From positions 1-63,513 of the forward strand of contig CAIVEC010000025.1 in NCBI GenBank assembly GCA_903904875.1: a DNA stretch of 63,513 nt, read 5' to 3'. The stretch is from an uncultured bacterium (GTDB taxonomy: Bacteria; Patescibacteriota; Gracilibacteria; Absconditabacterales; Absconditicoccaceae). Made by a program: the position numbers and the translations under genes. Below are positions 28,301 to 40,282 of this stretch, in pieces; positions within the stretch are counted from its first letter, which is position 1, and every line of letters begins with the position of its first letter. The notes under the pieces are model-generated. The model saw only the letters and a program-made list of their open reading frames with translations. It did not search any database and was not told where the DNA came from.

Positions 28301-30433
28301 ATGCCAGTTAAAAAAAAGGAGTTTGATCTCCACACGCAATCCTTCGATCGAGAAGGCAAAAAACTCTCGTTCGAGACCGGAAAACTTGCAGTCCAAGCAG
28401 ACTGCTCACTTCAGATCCAATTCGGAGATGATGTACTTTTGTGTTCTACCGTTATGGAAAAGAATCCAAGACCAGATTCAGATTTTTTACCGTTGATGAT
28501 CGACTTCAGAGAAAGTTTTTCTGCTGCAGGAAGACTCTGATGAGCTGCCTATAGAAGAAGAGAAGGCAGACCTTCTGATCAATCAATTCTCTACTGCAGA
28601 TTAAGCGATAGGGCGCTCAGACCTATGTTCCCAAAAGGCATGATCAATGACCTGGTTATCACTATCACGCCATTATCATTAGACCAGGAATTCGATCTCG
28701 GCGTTTCAACCATCATAGGATCATCAATGTCTATCATGGCTGCCGGCATTCCATTTGACGGGCCCGTAGGCGCAGCGCAGATAGGATATATCGACGGGAA
28801 GTTCGTAGTCAATCCGACGAGACCGGAATCAGAAAAAAGTCTTTTCCTCTTATTAGTCGCAGGAAAGAAATGATCCATCAATATGATCGAAGCTGAAGCG
28901 AACGAAGTTCCAGCAGATCTGCTCAAAGAAGCGTTTGAAATCGGACAGAAAGCTATCGATCAGTCATGCGAATTCCAAGCGAAATTCCTCAAAACGCTTA
29001 AACCTGAACTCAAAGAGATCGTCTACAATAAACCATCAGAAGAGCTTATCGCGTACATCAATCATATCCTTACCAAGGATAAATTGAAAGTACTTACCGG
29101 CAATACCAAAGTGCCGTTCAACGATGTTTCTTCTGCTTTAGAAAAAGAAGTGTTGGAGCTTTGCAAAGAAAAAATCGCTGATGCAGAACAAACGGATTTC
29201 ACAGAAATGAAAGTGAAGATGTGAGTATTCAATGTCATCAAATATTTTCTCCGTCATCGTACATTAGATACAGGAAAAAGGATCGATGACAGGGACCAGA
29301 AAGATATCAGGCCTATTTACTGCGAAGCAGGCGTATTGCCGAGAGTTCACGGGTCAGGATTATTCCGAAGAGGTGATACGCAAGTATTGACTACCGTTAC
29401 TTTAGGATGACCAAAAGAATATCTGATTCTCGATGACATGGAAAATAATGGCGTACATCAGAGATATTTCCATCACTACAATTTCCCTCCATTCAGCGTC
29501 GGAGAAGCGAAAGGTACGAGAGGGCCAGGAAGAAGAGAGATCGGACACGGAAGACTGGCTGAAAAAGCGTTGGAAAAATTGCTTCCTTCGATGGAAGAAT
29601 TCCCCTATACCATCAGAGCCGTTTCTGACTGTTTAGGTTCGGGATGATCTACGTCTATGGGATCTGTCTGCGGATCAACATTATCACTTATGGATGCTGG
29701 AGTGCCGTTGAAAAAACCAGTTGCGGGTATCGCGATGGGATTGATGACCGATCATGATGACAAAGATAATATCACGAAATATATCGTATTGAATGACTTG
29801 ATGGCGACAGAAGATTTCACGGGAGACATGGATTTCAAAGTCGCAGGAACCAGAGACGGAGTGACAGCAATCCAACTAGATACGAAATTGAAATGAATAA
29901 CCATGGATATCATCCATGAAACTATTGATAGAGCGATCGAAGGATACAACGAAATCATGGATGTGATGCTGAAGACAATCGATAAGCCAAGAGCTACCGT
30001 AGGAGAATACGCACCGAAGATCAGGATAATCAAGATCAAGCCTGAGAAGGTCAGGGAAGTCATCGGAAAAGGCGGCGATGTGATCAACGGTATCATCGAA
30101 AAGAATCCAGGCGTGAAGATAGATTTTGAAGACGATGGAACATGTTATATCGGTCACAGGGATCAGACAGTGATAGATAAGGTGGAAGCAATTATCTTAG
30201 AGATAGCAGCCGACCTTGAAGTAGGACAGGAGTTTGATGCGAAGATCAAAAGGATAGAAGATTACGGATTGTTCGTAGAGCTTCCGAAAAAGAAGATGGG
30301 ACTCTGTCATATCTCCAACCTCGGTGCAAGATATACGACACCGCTTACCGCGCATTTCAAGCTCGGTCAGGTCATCAAAGTGAAGATCAAAGGTATCGAT
30401 CCTGACGGTAAAGTGGCAGTGATAAAAGTGTAA
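28301..30433 (+). CDS. pnp: polyribonucleotide nucleotidyltransferase
   Basis: 710 residues, full PNPase length. It degrades RNA 3' to 5' with phosphate. Order: first RNase PH domain ([20 protein letters not shown]), helical linker, second RNase PH domain ([75 protein letters not shown]), KH domain ([15 protein letters not shown]) and S1 domain ([21 protein letters not shown] ... GLCHISNL). TGA codons encode conserved glycines. The start follows the long leader hairpin by about 30 bases. Confidence 0.95.
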
Positions 30434-30521
30434 CACGCAAAATATTTCTCTTGAAATTATGTTTTAAAAGATAATATAGAGCGTCTAAAAAAAATTTAAT
30501 CATATATAAAAAAACAAAACG

Positions 30522-31070
30522 ATGAAAAAAATCAAAAATTGGCATGTATATGTCATTACATTTCTGATAGTTCTTGTACTTGGGTATCAAGCGTTAGGAT
30601 GATTTACGGATCTGAAGATCAAGGAACAGGAACTCAGCGGGTACACAGTCGCATATGTCTCTTTTTCGGGAAGCATGCTTGCCTATCATCGCCATGTAGA
30701 TAAAGTCGAAAACGAATTGGAGTCAAAGAATATCAAGGGCATCTGAGAGATGAGCATTTATTATAATCTCTATACGGATAAAAGATCGGGGAACAAAACG
30801 AATGACGCCGGCATTGTTGTCGATCCTCAGGATATAGCGAAGCTCGATAAAGACTCTTCCGTCTACAAGATCATGACCATCTCCGCAGGCAAGAAAATGG
30901 TGATAAACTTTCCATACAAATGAGCGTTTTCGTGTATGGTAGGGCATATAAGATGAACCAAAGCGATGCACGAATATCTGAAATTGCACAATAATGAATA
31001 TGCAACCGTGATAGAACTCTACAATACTCAGGATAATATCATTTACTATATCACTGAATTGCAAAAATAA
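30522..31070 (+). CDS. membrane-anchored GyrI-like domain protein (paralogue 1)
   Basis: 182 residues: an N-terminal membrane anchor (VYVITFLIVLVLGYQALGGF), then a domain with ELSGYTVAYVSFSGSMLAYH, MSIYYNLYTD and a C-terminal AYHEYLK-type strand, resembling the GyrI/SOUL-like small-molecule binding fold. The next gene is a paralogue. The first has a shorter, more divergent core. Function unknown. Confidence 0.55.
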
Positions 31071-31094
31071 TCTTTTACTCTCTATTCTTTATCC

Positions 31095-31646
31095 ATGAAA
31101 TTTCTCAAAAACTTTCTGATATTTGTCATCATCCTTATTCTTTTAGCGCTTGTCAACCGATGGTATCTTGGCGGATTCACTAAGCTGGAAGCCAAAGAAC
31201 AACCAATGGGTCCATATACGATAGCATACACCAACTATGTAGGTGTATACAGTAAGATATGACCGTCAATGACCAAAGTATATGACATTCTTTCTGGTGC
31301 AGGGATAACTTCTGCAACCGGTGTCGGTATTTATTATGATGATCCTGCTGTTGTTTCATGAGCTAACCTCAGGAGCGATATAGGAGCAGTTATTGCTTCA
31401 CAGGATGTCGGTAAATTAGTCAGTAACAAGGATATCAAAATCACCACCATCCCTCCAAAAACCAGGATAGTGGTCGAGTTTCCGCTCAAAAACAGTTTAT
31501 CATATATGATAGGGGCGATGAAAGTCTATCCGGTGATAGCGAAATATATGAAAGAGAAATGATATACTAATGAGGTTCCTATGGTAGAATTGTACGATAT
31601 GGTGGCTAAAAAGATCTATTATATGGCTGATATAATGGTTCAATAA
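31095..31646 (+). CDS. membrane-anchored GyrI-like domain protein (paralogue 2)
   Basis: 183 residues with a membrane anchor (FLIFVIILILLALVNRWYL) and a better-conserved GyrI-like core: EQPMGPYTIAYTNYVGVYSKIG, GIYYDDPAVVSGANLRSDIG, VVEFPLKNSLSYMIGAMKVYP. The layout is that of the TEX264-like branch of the family. It lies 24 bases after paralogue 1 and probably shares its transcript. Confidence 0.65.
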
Positions 31647-31647
31647 C

Positions 31648-31686
31648 CAAATAATTCCAAGAAAACGAAGGAATTATTTGTTTATT
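31648..31686 (+). terminator. intrinsic terminator
   Basis: CAAATAATTCC and GGAATTATTTG form an eleven-pair stem, followed by TTTATT. Confidence 0.65.
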
Positions 31687-31798
31687 GACCATATTTTCTT
31701 CAATCAAAAACACAAAAAAATGTATTTTTGAAGGAGAAAATACTAAATAAACCATAAGTAAACCATAAGTAAACAATATTTTCATAATTTGTACAGTC

Positions 31799-31828
31799 AA
31801 AAGACGCTCAAAATGCGTCTTTTTCTCT
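31799..31828 (+). terminator. second terminator downstream of the GyrI-like pair
   Basis: AAAAGACGC-TCAAAAT-GCGTCTTTTT. Between this and 31686 lie a GAAGGAG site and two copies of AAACCATAAGT with no credible ORF, perhaps a very short transcript. Confidence 0.7.
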
Positions 31829-31835
31829 ATTTTTT

Positions 31836-31864
31836 TTGCAAAAAAGCAGGGGAGCGGATATAAT
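31836..31864 (+). promoter_or_regulatory. promoter of the 31899 gene
   Basis: TTGCAA, 17-base spacer, TATAAT. Because this promoter lies over the upstream TTG, the start at ATG 31899 is preferred. Confidence 0.65.
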
Positions 31865-31898
31865 TAGTTACGAACACCCTTTAGCCTTCGTCTTCGCT

Positions 31899-32771
31899 AT
31901 GTACGAACTTTTAAAACATGAATATGATAATAGTTTGGAAAACAATCATTCTGATAAACAGGATGAGATTGCTGATGTACTCAAAAAACAGGAAGATGAA
32001 GAAGAAAATCAAGAATATATGGAAAAACACAATATTGATGTACTTATAAGATTAGCGCAATATTATTATGGAACTGATGGAGTAGCGGATTATAGCAGCT
32101 ATACCTGAAAAGAACCAGAAGTTTGGAATGCGGCATATCTCTATACGTTGATCAAATATGAAGGACAAAATTTATTAGTTCATATAGGAACCTGAGAATT
32201 TAATACGGAAGTATTTACGAGAAGAAACATACCTAAACTTACATGATTTTCTCATGGCCCATTGAAATTATTTGTAGTGAGTGCATGAGCAAGAGCAAAT
32301 GATAAAGATAGTGAACCAGAAATATTCCTTAATAACCACGCACTGATTTATTCTCCCAAATGAGGACAGGCTGAATTGCGTATAAGTCATAAACAAAGAG
32401 AAAAAGCTATCAATTATCGAGATAACATCGGTATTATAAATTATCAAGATGCTCTTTTGGCATTAAAAAATGCGGAAATCCATAAAGCGTTTCCACTCGA
32501 GAAATCGCTTGAAAAAGAAAAGTCCTTTGAAAAATTTGTTGAAAAAATGGAAGAACTCAAAAAATTTACGCCTGAGGAATTACAAAAACGAACTAATAAA
32601 AAAGAAGGATATAGGCGAGAAGATGATCATGATAAAGAATTTAATAGAAAGACGCTTACCTGTCTCTGGCGTTTAAGCGATGGAAATATCAAAAATATGT
32701 ATAAATTGATCAAATCATTTGATGTTTTTCAAAAAGCATTCACTAAACCATTACATAAAAAAGACAAATAA
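31899..32771 (+). CDS. hypothetical protein
   Basis: 290 residues, charged and largely helical, with a coiled segment (DEIADVLKKQEDEEENQEYMEK) and a lysine/glutamate-rich C-terminal third (LEKSLEKEKSFEKFVEKMEELKKF). The middle holds NAAYLYTLIKYEGQNLLVHIG and GPLKLFVVSAGARAND. TGA codons at 32106, 32196, 32244, 32286 and 32361 encode glycine. No recognised domain. Confidence 0.55.
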
Positions 32772-32797
32772 CTTTTAATTCATGATGTATATTTCCT

Positions 32798-33736
32798 ATG
32801 AACCTTACTCCTATCAAGACCGTTGCTGACGATATCAAAAGCATCAAAATCCAGTGAGCCACGAATATCGCCAAAGCAGGAATCGATATCCTGGCCAAAG
32901 AGATCCAAAGACAGAGTTTCAAATCAGCTAAAGAGTTTGATACGTTTCTGAAACAAGCGATCGTGATTCTCAAGCAAGCAAGAGCTACTGAACCGATGTT
33001 GTTCAACGGACTTAAATATTGCTTAGCAAGCTACAAGGATTTGTTAAAAAAGAAATCCGACCTTAAAACTATTACCACTAAATTATTTCAGACTTGTAAA
33101 ACATATATTTGAGATATAGAAAGAGAACAAGCGTTGAGACCGTTGATTTGAGCGAAGCTGATCAAGAAGAACACAAACATCATGACGCATTGCCATAGCG
33201 GTTCAGTAATTAAACTTCTTACGACAGCGCACCAGCAAGGCAAGAATATCCATGTCTACAATACCGAGACGAGGCCGCTGTATCAGTGAAGAAGGACTTC
33301 ACAAGAGCTTGTCAAAGCGGGAGTGCCGGATACCATGATCACTGACGATTCAGCACCGTTTTTCGTAGATAATCTGTATGAATCGGATATCACTATCGAT
33401 ATGGTGATTATCGGTTCTGATGCCATCAAGATGGATGGAAGCGTGTATAATAAAGTGGGAAGCTTTGCTATCGCATTAGCGGCTTGGCATTCCAAGATTC
33501 CCGTGTATGTGGTAGGAAGTCTGACGAAAATAGATACGGAAAATACCGTAAAGATAGAACAAAGGCCTGGCAAAGAACTACGGCCAGAAGCTCCGAAATG
33601 ACTTGATATTCTCAATTACGCATTTGATAAGGTCCCTGCCAAATTCATCACCGGAATCATCACGGAATATGGTGTCATCAAGCCCAAAGATATCAAGAAA
33701 ACGGTGAAGAAAAATTATCCGTGGATGGTTAAGTAG
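32798..33736 (+). CDS. ribose-1,5-bisphosphate isomerase (eIF2B/MtnA family)
   Basis: 312 residues. In the archaeal-type AMP pathway this enzyme turns ribose-1,5-bisphosphate into ribulose-1,5-bisphosphate. The catalytic cysteine region reads MTHCHSGSVIKLL (about 128-140) and the catalytic aspartate sits in IIGSDAIKMDGSVYNKVGSF (about 204-224). These match R15P isomerase better than MtnA because of context: RuBisCO and AMP phosphorylase lie 0.9 and 2.7 kb downstream on the same strand. A basic C-terminal tail ends the protein. TGA sits at several glycines. Confidence 0.85.
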
Positions 33737-33802
33737 CTCGAATTTGCCAGATAATAAAAAATAAGTATAATTACATAGTATTTTATCTTTAACATTACTA
33801 TC

Positions 33803-34621
33803 ATGAATAACCCAACTAATCCAGAAAATATCTTGGCTAAGGCAAGAGACATCAAAAAAAAGATTGATGTACAAAAATTAAGTGCTTCACCAGAGCTATT
33901 AAGCGTGTTGGATATTTTTGTAGATCTTAATCCAGATAAAGTAATTAACCAGATCAAGTCACTTAAAACAAAATATCCTAAGCTATATGATGAATATCTA
34001 AACTTATTACAACAAGAATCAGAGGATGATATAGAGATTAAATGATGAAATGAAAAAAAAACAACAGCTGAAACTGTAAAAACACATAAATACATTGAAT
34101 GATTGGGTAATCTCAAGATAACTTATACATGATCATTGGAACTTCTGGATCCAATCAGTGGTAAATCATCAATCAGGGAGACATCGTTAATGGTACAACA
34201 ATCCGATGGAAAGAAAGAGATAGAAACATGAAAACTGGTTAAATATTTACATGGTATTGATAACTCAAAATATACATCCATAAATATACATGGTGATGAA
34301 TATGTTACTCTCTATACCAATGGGTATGATGTCAAAACAGGAGAAAAAATATCTGCAGATAATGCGATAGGGCAGATTCATTTTCAAAAGACAGGAAAAA
34401 AAATAACCGTCTCTACATACGGAGATGTTCGGTTGAATTTTTCTGAAAACAAACTCAATTATATCCCTAATGCATACGTTAATTTTACCCTTAACCGGAA
34501 TCAAGATACGATGAATACATTCAAGAAACTCTTAACCGATATCTGATTTATGACGGACGAAAATATAGAAATAGTTGCCTCTTCTACTCAACTCTTAAAT
34601 AGTAATTATGATAGAAGATAA
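33803..34621 (+). CDS. hypothetical protein between pathway genes
   Basis: 272 residues. The first 75 residues are helical (ILAKARDIKKKIDVQKLSAS, DKVINQIKSLKTKYPKLYDEYL), then beta-rich stretches (YTSINIHGDEYVTLYTNGYD, ITVSTYGDVRLNFSENK). It lies between the isomerase and RuBisCO on the same strand. No known member of the AMP pathway looks like this, so I assign no role. Confidence 0.5.
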
Positions 34622-34652
34622 ATGTAATTTTATACTTTAAACATAAACAAAT

Positions 34653-36113
34653 ATGGACATCAAAGAACTCTTAGCTACGCTCAATCCTCACCAAGCAGCA
34701 TATGTAAACTTAGATTTACCCGATCCGCAGAACGGTGAATACATGCTCTGCGTATTTCATTTACTCCCTGGCGGTAAACTTAATATGCTCCAGGCGGCTT
34801 GTGAAGTATCGGCTGAATCATCTACGGGAACGAATTTCGCCGTGAAGACGGAAACACCGTTTTCTCGTGAAATGAATTCACTCGTCTACAAAGTAGATCT
34901 CGAAAAGAACTTAGTCCGGATAGCGTATCCGCGAAGACTCCGAGATAGAGGAGGAAATATCCAAAATATATTCACCTATATTGCAGGAAATATTTTCTGA
35001 ATGAAAGAGATCAACGCATTGAAATTACTCGACGTACGATTTCCGCCAGCGATGCTTGAACAATATGACGGACCAAGCTATACGTTGGATGATATGAGAA
35101 AATATTTAAACGTCTATGACAGACCGATTTTGTGAACAATCGTAAAACCTAAAATGTGATTAACCTCAGCTGAATACGCTGAAGTGGCCTATGACTTCCG
35201 AGTGGGAGGCGGCGATTTCGTAAAGAACGACGAACCGCAGGCAGACCAGGATTTCTGTCCGTATGACAAGATGGTAAAACACGTAGCTGAAGCCATGGCC
35301 AAAGCCGTGAAAGAGACAGGGCATAAAAAAGTGCATTCATTCAATGTCTCGGCAGCGGATTATGATACGATGATAAAAAGATGCGAGATGATCAGAAATT
35401 CATGAATGGAAAAGTGATCATATGCTTTCCTTATCGACGGAACAACCGCAGGACGGATGGCGGTACAGACATTGAGAAGAAAATATCCTGACGTCTTTAT
35501 TCACTTCCATAGAGCAGGACATGGAGCGTTCACCAGACCAGAAAATCCTATCGGATTCACCGTATTGGTGCTTTCAAAATTTGCGAGATTGGCTGGCACT
35601 TCATGAATTCACACGGGAACGGCTTGAGTAGGAAAGATGGCTGGTACACCCGATGAAGATGTCACCTCAGCACATAATATTCTTCAATTGGTCGCTGACG
35701 GACATTTTTTCCATCAATCACGAGGAGTTATTCCGGAAACTGATGATAATTTCGTCAAAGATATCCAACAAGATATCACACATCATACCGTTTTGCAGGA
35801 TGATAGCCGAAGAGGAATCAAAAAATGCTGCCCTATTATTTCAGGAGGGCTTAATCCGACGCTTTTGAAACCGTTTATTGACGTGATGTGAAATATAGAC
35901 TTTATTACTACGATGGGAGCAGGAGTTCATGCACACCCCGGTGGCACACAAAAAGGCGCTGCTGCGTTAATACAAGCGTGCGAGGCATACAAAGAATGAA
36001 TTGATATCCATGAATATGCAAAAACCCACGAGGAATTGGCTCAGGCGATAATGTTCTTTGAAAAAAAAGATAACAAGCCCACAAGACATGCCGAAAGAGC
36101 GGAAAGCAATTAA
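34653..36113 (+). CDS. rbcL: ribulose-bisphosphate carboxylase large subunit, form II/III-like
   Basis: 486 residues. It fixes CO2 onto RuBP, giving two 3-phosphoglycerates. Active-site elements: IVKPKMGLT (about 162-170), the carbamylated-lysine motif GGGDFVKNDE (about 185-194), HFHRAGHGAF, loop 6 HTGTAGVGKMAG with its lysine (about 320-331), and SGGLNP and TTMGAGVHAHPGGTQKG at the end. The overall pattern fits form II/III enzymes known from CPR bacteria and archaea. No small-subunit gene is present, as expected. Many glycines are TGA. Confidence 0.92.
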
Positions 36114-36152
36114 ATTCTAAATTCTGCATTTTTAATTCTGGATTCTTATATC

Positions 36153-36461
36153 ATGATCATCAATCTCACATACATCTTCTTTATCCTAGTATGAATATAC
36201 TTCGGTATAGTCACTTACGTCGAAACCAGAAAATGGGAAGTGTTTATAGTTATGGGGATTTTTATAGTTTCTTTCGCACTTGAAATGGATTGGTTGAATG
36301 CTGCAAGTTATAAGTTGGATGTTAATGATTTCCTATGGACAAGCAGAGATATTATCTGGACATTGATCATGATACGGATCTTCCAATATATCAGAAAGTA
36401 CTTCCCGTATCAAAATTCATCTCCACCAAAGAAAAAATTAAGCAAAAAAACAAAAAAATAG
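36153..36461 (+). CDS. small membrane protein
   Basis: 102 residues, three hydrophobic segments (LTYIFFILVGIYFGIV, FIVMGIFIVSFAL, IIWTLIMIRIFQYI) and a basic tail (KKKLSKKTKK). TGA at 36192 encodes glycine. It sits between RuBisCO and AMP phosphorylase. A pathway role is not supported. Confidence 0.55.
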
Positions 36462-36483
36462 ATTTTATTCATAAATTATAATA

Positions 36484-38007
36484 ATGAAAAAAACAAAAAC
36501 AGCAAACAAAGCGATGTTTACGGCAAGAACTAAGATTGTAGATATCCACGAAGGAGAAGAATTGACTGTTTTGATCAACGAACAGGACGCTTGGGAACAT
36601 GGAATTACGAGCATGGATAAAGTATCTATCATTTATGACAGTAAAGAGTTTGTTTTTGATGTGAGCCTAAGTTCTCATTTTGTACAGCGTGGAGAAATAG
36701 GGATATACGAAGAAGTGAAAGAAAAATATAAAATAAAAAGCGGACAGCTTGTGACGGTTGCATTCACCCAAAACACTTCAGAATCTCTGGACGCGCTCAA
36801 GAAATGATTGACCGGCAAAAGGCTGAATCAAAAAGAGATTTTCGCAATCATGAAAGATATTTCAAATAACAGATTCACTGATATCCTGACTACGTACTTT
36901 TCTGCGATGGGATTTTTCTTCCCTTCCAAAGACGAGGATCTCTATCGGATGGCCAAAGCCATGGCGGAAACAGGTGAAATGCTTCATTTCCCAGGTGTAG
37001 TCGCTGATAAGCATTGTATGGGAGGAGTGCCAGGAAACGAAACAACCATGATCATGATACCATTGCTTACGTCGTTAGGAATCAAAATGCCGAAGACATT
37101 TTCAAAAGCCATTACCACACCTGCAGCAACCGGTGAATGCGTAAGCGTACTGATGGATATTTCGTTCAGCAAAAAAGAGATAGAATACTTAGTCAAAAAA
37201 AATAACTGCTGTTTAGTTCGAGGATGATGATTAGATTTAGCGCCGGCTGATGAAAAATTAATTAAAGTTGCATACCCGCTTTCTATGCAATCCTATTCAA
37301 GAACCATCGTCAGTATTATGGCAAAGAAATATGCTATGGGAATCAATCATTCATTGATCGACATTCCTGTTTGACCAAGCGCTAAAGTGCCTGATATGAA
37401 AACAGCAAAACGATTGAAACAGAAATACGAATACGTCGGAAAGAAACTCGGCATGAAAGTGCATGTAGAGATAACTCCGGCATTGCAGCCTATCGGTGCA
37501 GGTGTGGGAGCAGTATTGCAAGTAAGAGAAGTACTGAGAGTATTACAACAGCATCCAAATAGACCTTTAGATCTTGAAAAAAAAGCAGTATATTTAGCTT
37601 CAAAAATCATCGAGCTCGTCGGCATGGCAAAAGGCAAAGATGCTGAGAAATTAGCCTACGGACAACTCATTTCAGGCAAGGCACGAGCTATGATGCAAAA
37701 AATAATTTCAGCACAGCATGGCGATCCCAAAGTAAAATCTGAAAAATTGAAATTAGCAAAAATACAAAAAGATATCGTAGCGGAAAAATCAGGGAAAGTG
37801 AAAGAGATCGATATGAAAGTGGTGAATATTGCTGCGAGAACATTGGGTTCTCCATTGGATTTGCAGGCAGGATTATATTTGCACAAGAAACTCGGTGACG
37901 CCGTGAAGAAAGGCGAACTTATTTACACGATGTACGCCAACGACGAAAGTAAGATCAAATTAGCAAAAGAATTTCTGGACGAGAAAAAGATGTATGTAAT
38001 CGCTTAA
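36484..38007 (+). CDS. deoA: AMP phosphorylase
   Basis: 507 residues, the long archaeal form of the thymidine-phosphorylase family with an extra N-terminal domain of about 90 residues. It cleaves AMP with phosphate to adenine and ribose-1,5-bisphosphate, feeding the isomerase at 32798. Motifs: FPGVVADKHCMGGVPGNETTMI (phosphate-binding region), ITTPAATGECVSVLMD, DLAPADEKLIKV and VDIPVGPSAKVPDMKTA-like segments. The C-terminal domain carries a lysine-rich insertion (KVKSEKLKLAKIQKDIV). TGA codons are at glycines. Confidence 0.9.
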
Positions 38008-38102
38008 ACGCGATAAGGGAGCAGGGAGCAAGGAGCAAAAAAAATAATAACCTGTAACCTGCAACTTGTAACTTGTAACCGTTTTATTTAATAAACAAGT
38101 CT
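38008..38102. repeat. slipped intergenic repeat
   Basis: GGGAGCAGGGAGCAAGGAGC is followed by AACCTGTAACCTGCAACTTG and TAACTTGTAACC. A close relative is at 50321-50400. Confidence 0.5.
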
Positions 38103-39107
38103 ATGACGAATATTGTAATGACTATGGGACCAGCAACGAATAGCGAAACACAGCTCATCAGATGCTATGAAAATGGCATTAGAATATTGAGGTTCAATTT
38201 TCCTCATTACACACAAGAGACAACAAAAAGAGATGTAGCCGTTGCACATACAGTAGAACAAAAAGTCGGAGGAAAATTCCAATTGCTTCTCGATACGGAA
38301 GGACCAGAAATCAGGACAGGATATTTGGAAACACCTATCAGCTATACTGCTTGAGAGCTGTTTAAGATTTACACCGATGAGAGCAAACGCGATCCTAAAT
38401 GACTGTTTTGTGATTATAAATCGTTGATTGATGATGTGAAGATAGGAGGGATCGTGAAAATAGATGCGGGATTGCTCGAAGCTGAAGTCGTAGAAAAATG
38501 ATCAGGATATATAAGTGTCAAAGCGTTGAATAATTTCATAGTCGGATCCAGAAGACATCTTAACCTGCCAGGCATCCACTACAATTTGCCCGGTATCACC
38601 GAAAGGGATAAAGAGAATGTTCTGTTCGCTATCAAAGAAAAATTCGACTATATCGCGTTGAGTTTTACGAGAACAAAAGCTGATGTCATAGAGCTCAGGA
38701 ATTTCCTCAAAGCGAACGGCGGAGAACAGATCAAAATCATTGCCAAGATAGAAAATCAGGAATGAGTGGATAATGTTAATGCTATTATCGATGCAAGCGA
38801 TATGATAATGGTCGCTAGGGGAGACCTAGGGACTGAATTACCTGTAGAGATGATTCCTATCCATCAGATGAATATCGTCAAAGCGTGCAAGATAAAAAAT
38901 ACTCCCGTGATAGTGGCGACACAGATGCTGGAATCGATGATTTCCAATCCGGTGCCTACGAGAGCGGAAGTGAGCGATATCTTTTACGCCGTCCGTGAAT
39001 GAGCGGAATTCATTATGCTGTCATGAGAAACAGCAATCGGTAAGTATCCGATTGAATGCATCAAAGTGATGAACAAAGTAATTATTGAAGCAGAAAAATA
39101 TAGATAA
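38103..39107 (+). CDS. pyk: pyruvate kinase, short form
   Basis: 334 residues against about 470 in most species. It transfers phosphate from phosphoenolpyruvate to ADP. Seen: N-terminal TNIVMTMGPATNS, RILRFNFPH (RxNxSH region with N), DTEGPEIRTG, then LPGITERDKENVLFAI, DYIALSFTRT, IKIIAKIENQEGVDN, MVARGDLGTELP and VIVATQMLESMISNPVPTRAEVSDI. It ends at GETAIGKYPIECIKVMNKVI, so the C-terminal allosteric domain is missing. Catalytic lysine and metal ligands appear intact. Lower glycolysis would be completed by this step. Confidence 0.9.
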
Positions 39108-39138
39108 TTAGTATGTATTTTATCTCATTGAAAAATAT

Positions 39139-40020
39139 ATGAAGAAAAAAGATATAGAACATCAAAATATTGATTTTCATAAACCAGATACAACATCTCC
39201 ATTACAGATGAACGATCTTTTTGGGGTGTTTGAAAATTTAGATAAACAAAAAGTCACTGATTATGTCATTAAACAAGTGATTAATCATAAGGTTTCTATG
39301 TTGACGTTTTGAAAACAAGGTGAAATCTTTAAAGTGGCTTTACCCTATGAATGATGAAAAAAATATTTTCTTGTAGCAAAAAAGAAAAAAGATGTGTCTG
39401 ATGAAAAATATGATCTAAGAAAAGAGTTTCATTTACAGCAATTTGTATATGAGTCAGTTAGTCATCCTCATATAAAAGTTCCTGAACTTTTTGGATATCA
39501 GGAATTACCGGATGGTGAACAATTTATTGTAATGGAATTTATCCCTGGCCAAACGCTCTATACCTTATTGCTCAATAAGGTGACTGAAAAAAATAAGCCC
39601 GAACGAGCACCAGCCAAGAATGATAGAGAGGCAGATAAAAATATCGTAAAAATTTTTGGTCTAGAAACAGCTAAATATATGCTTTCAAAAATAGAGACCA
39701 CGCCGTACATTTACAGCAAGACCAAATCAATGAAATTATTTACTCAAGAACAAGCAAAAAATATAAAAAAGCATCTAACAGAGTTTTTGGATGACATGCA
39801 CAAAAAATGAGTATATCATAGGGATTTGTGAGGTAGTCTAAGAAATATCATGCTATGTCCTGACGGAAAGATATATATCATAGATTTTTGAAAAGCTGTC
39901 AGAAAACACGCAATAAAAAATGAAAAAGAGGCATATACAGAAATTACAGAACATGGTATCAATGAATATGTGTCTGATGAGTGAATTTTGGATATTATAG
40001 ATACATATACAGAGAAATAA
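39139..40020 (+). CDS. protein kinase-fold protein
   Basis: 293 residues with the C-lobe of a eukaryotic-like kinase: FLDDMHKKGVYHRDLGGSLRNIML (HRDL about 226 with the metal-binding asparagine), then IYIIDFGKAV (DFG). The N-lobe has a glycine-rich strand (MLTFGKQGEIFKVALP) and a lysine in LVAKKKK, then an acidic hinge (FIVMEFIPGQTL). It resembles small RIO/Bud32-like or lipopolysaccharide-kinase-like proteins. Substrate unknown. TGA is glycine at seven sites. Confidence 0.78.
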
Positions 40021-40206
40021 TTAGTCTTTATACCATTCTTTCAATCTTTCGTAAAGATCAAGGATATGAGCGTATGCTTCCAGTCAGATTTTTTTTAATT
40101 TTTCAAAAACATTTGTCCGAAAATCGTTGAGATATGATCATCAGATAACGAAATCCACAAGCCGATTGTTTAAGTCATGTTCTATCTTTCTTATTCCTTT
40201 TAACAT
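40021..40206 (-). CDS. small helical protein
   Basis: 61 residues from ATG 40206 (a GTG at 40215 is possible), ending directly at the stop of the kinase gene on the other strand. Sequence is helical (IRKIEHDLNNRLVDFVIGGS, AYAHILDLYERLKEWYKD) and three TGA codons give glycines, which supports real coding. Too short for a family call. Confidence 0.5.
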
Positions 40207-40282
40207 TCGTTGCACATGAATAAATATATCTCCACTATAAAAAAAACCTTGTAATTATCAAACTAAAAAACATATTTCATCT

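Noticed and set aside
31836-31898. TTG start giving 21 more residues to the protein at 31899
   Set aside because: The TTG is the first part of a good -35 box (TTGCAA, 17 bases, TATAAT), so it lies upstream of the transcript start.
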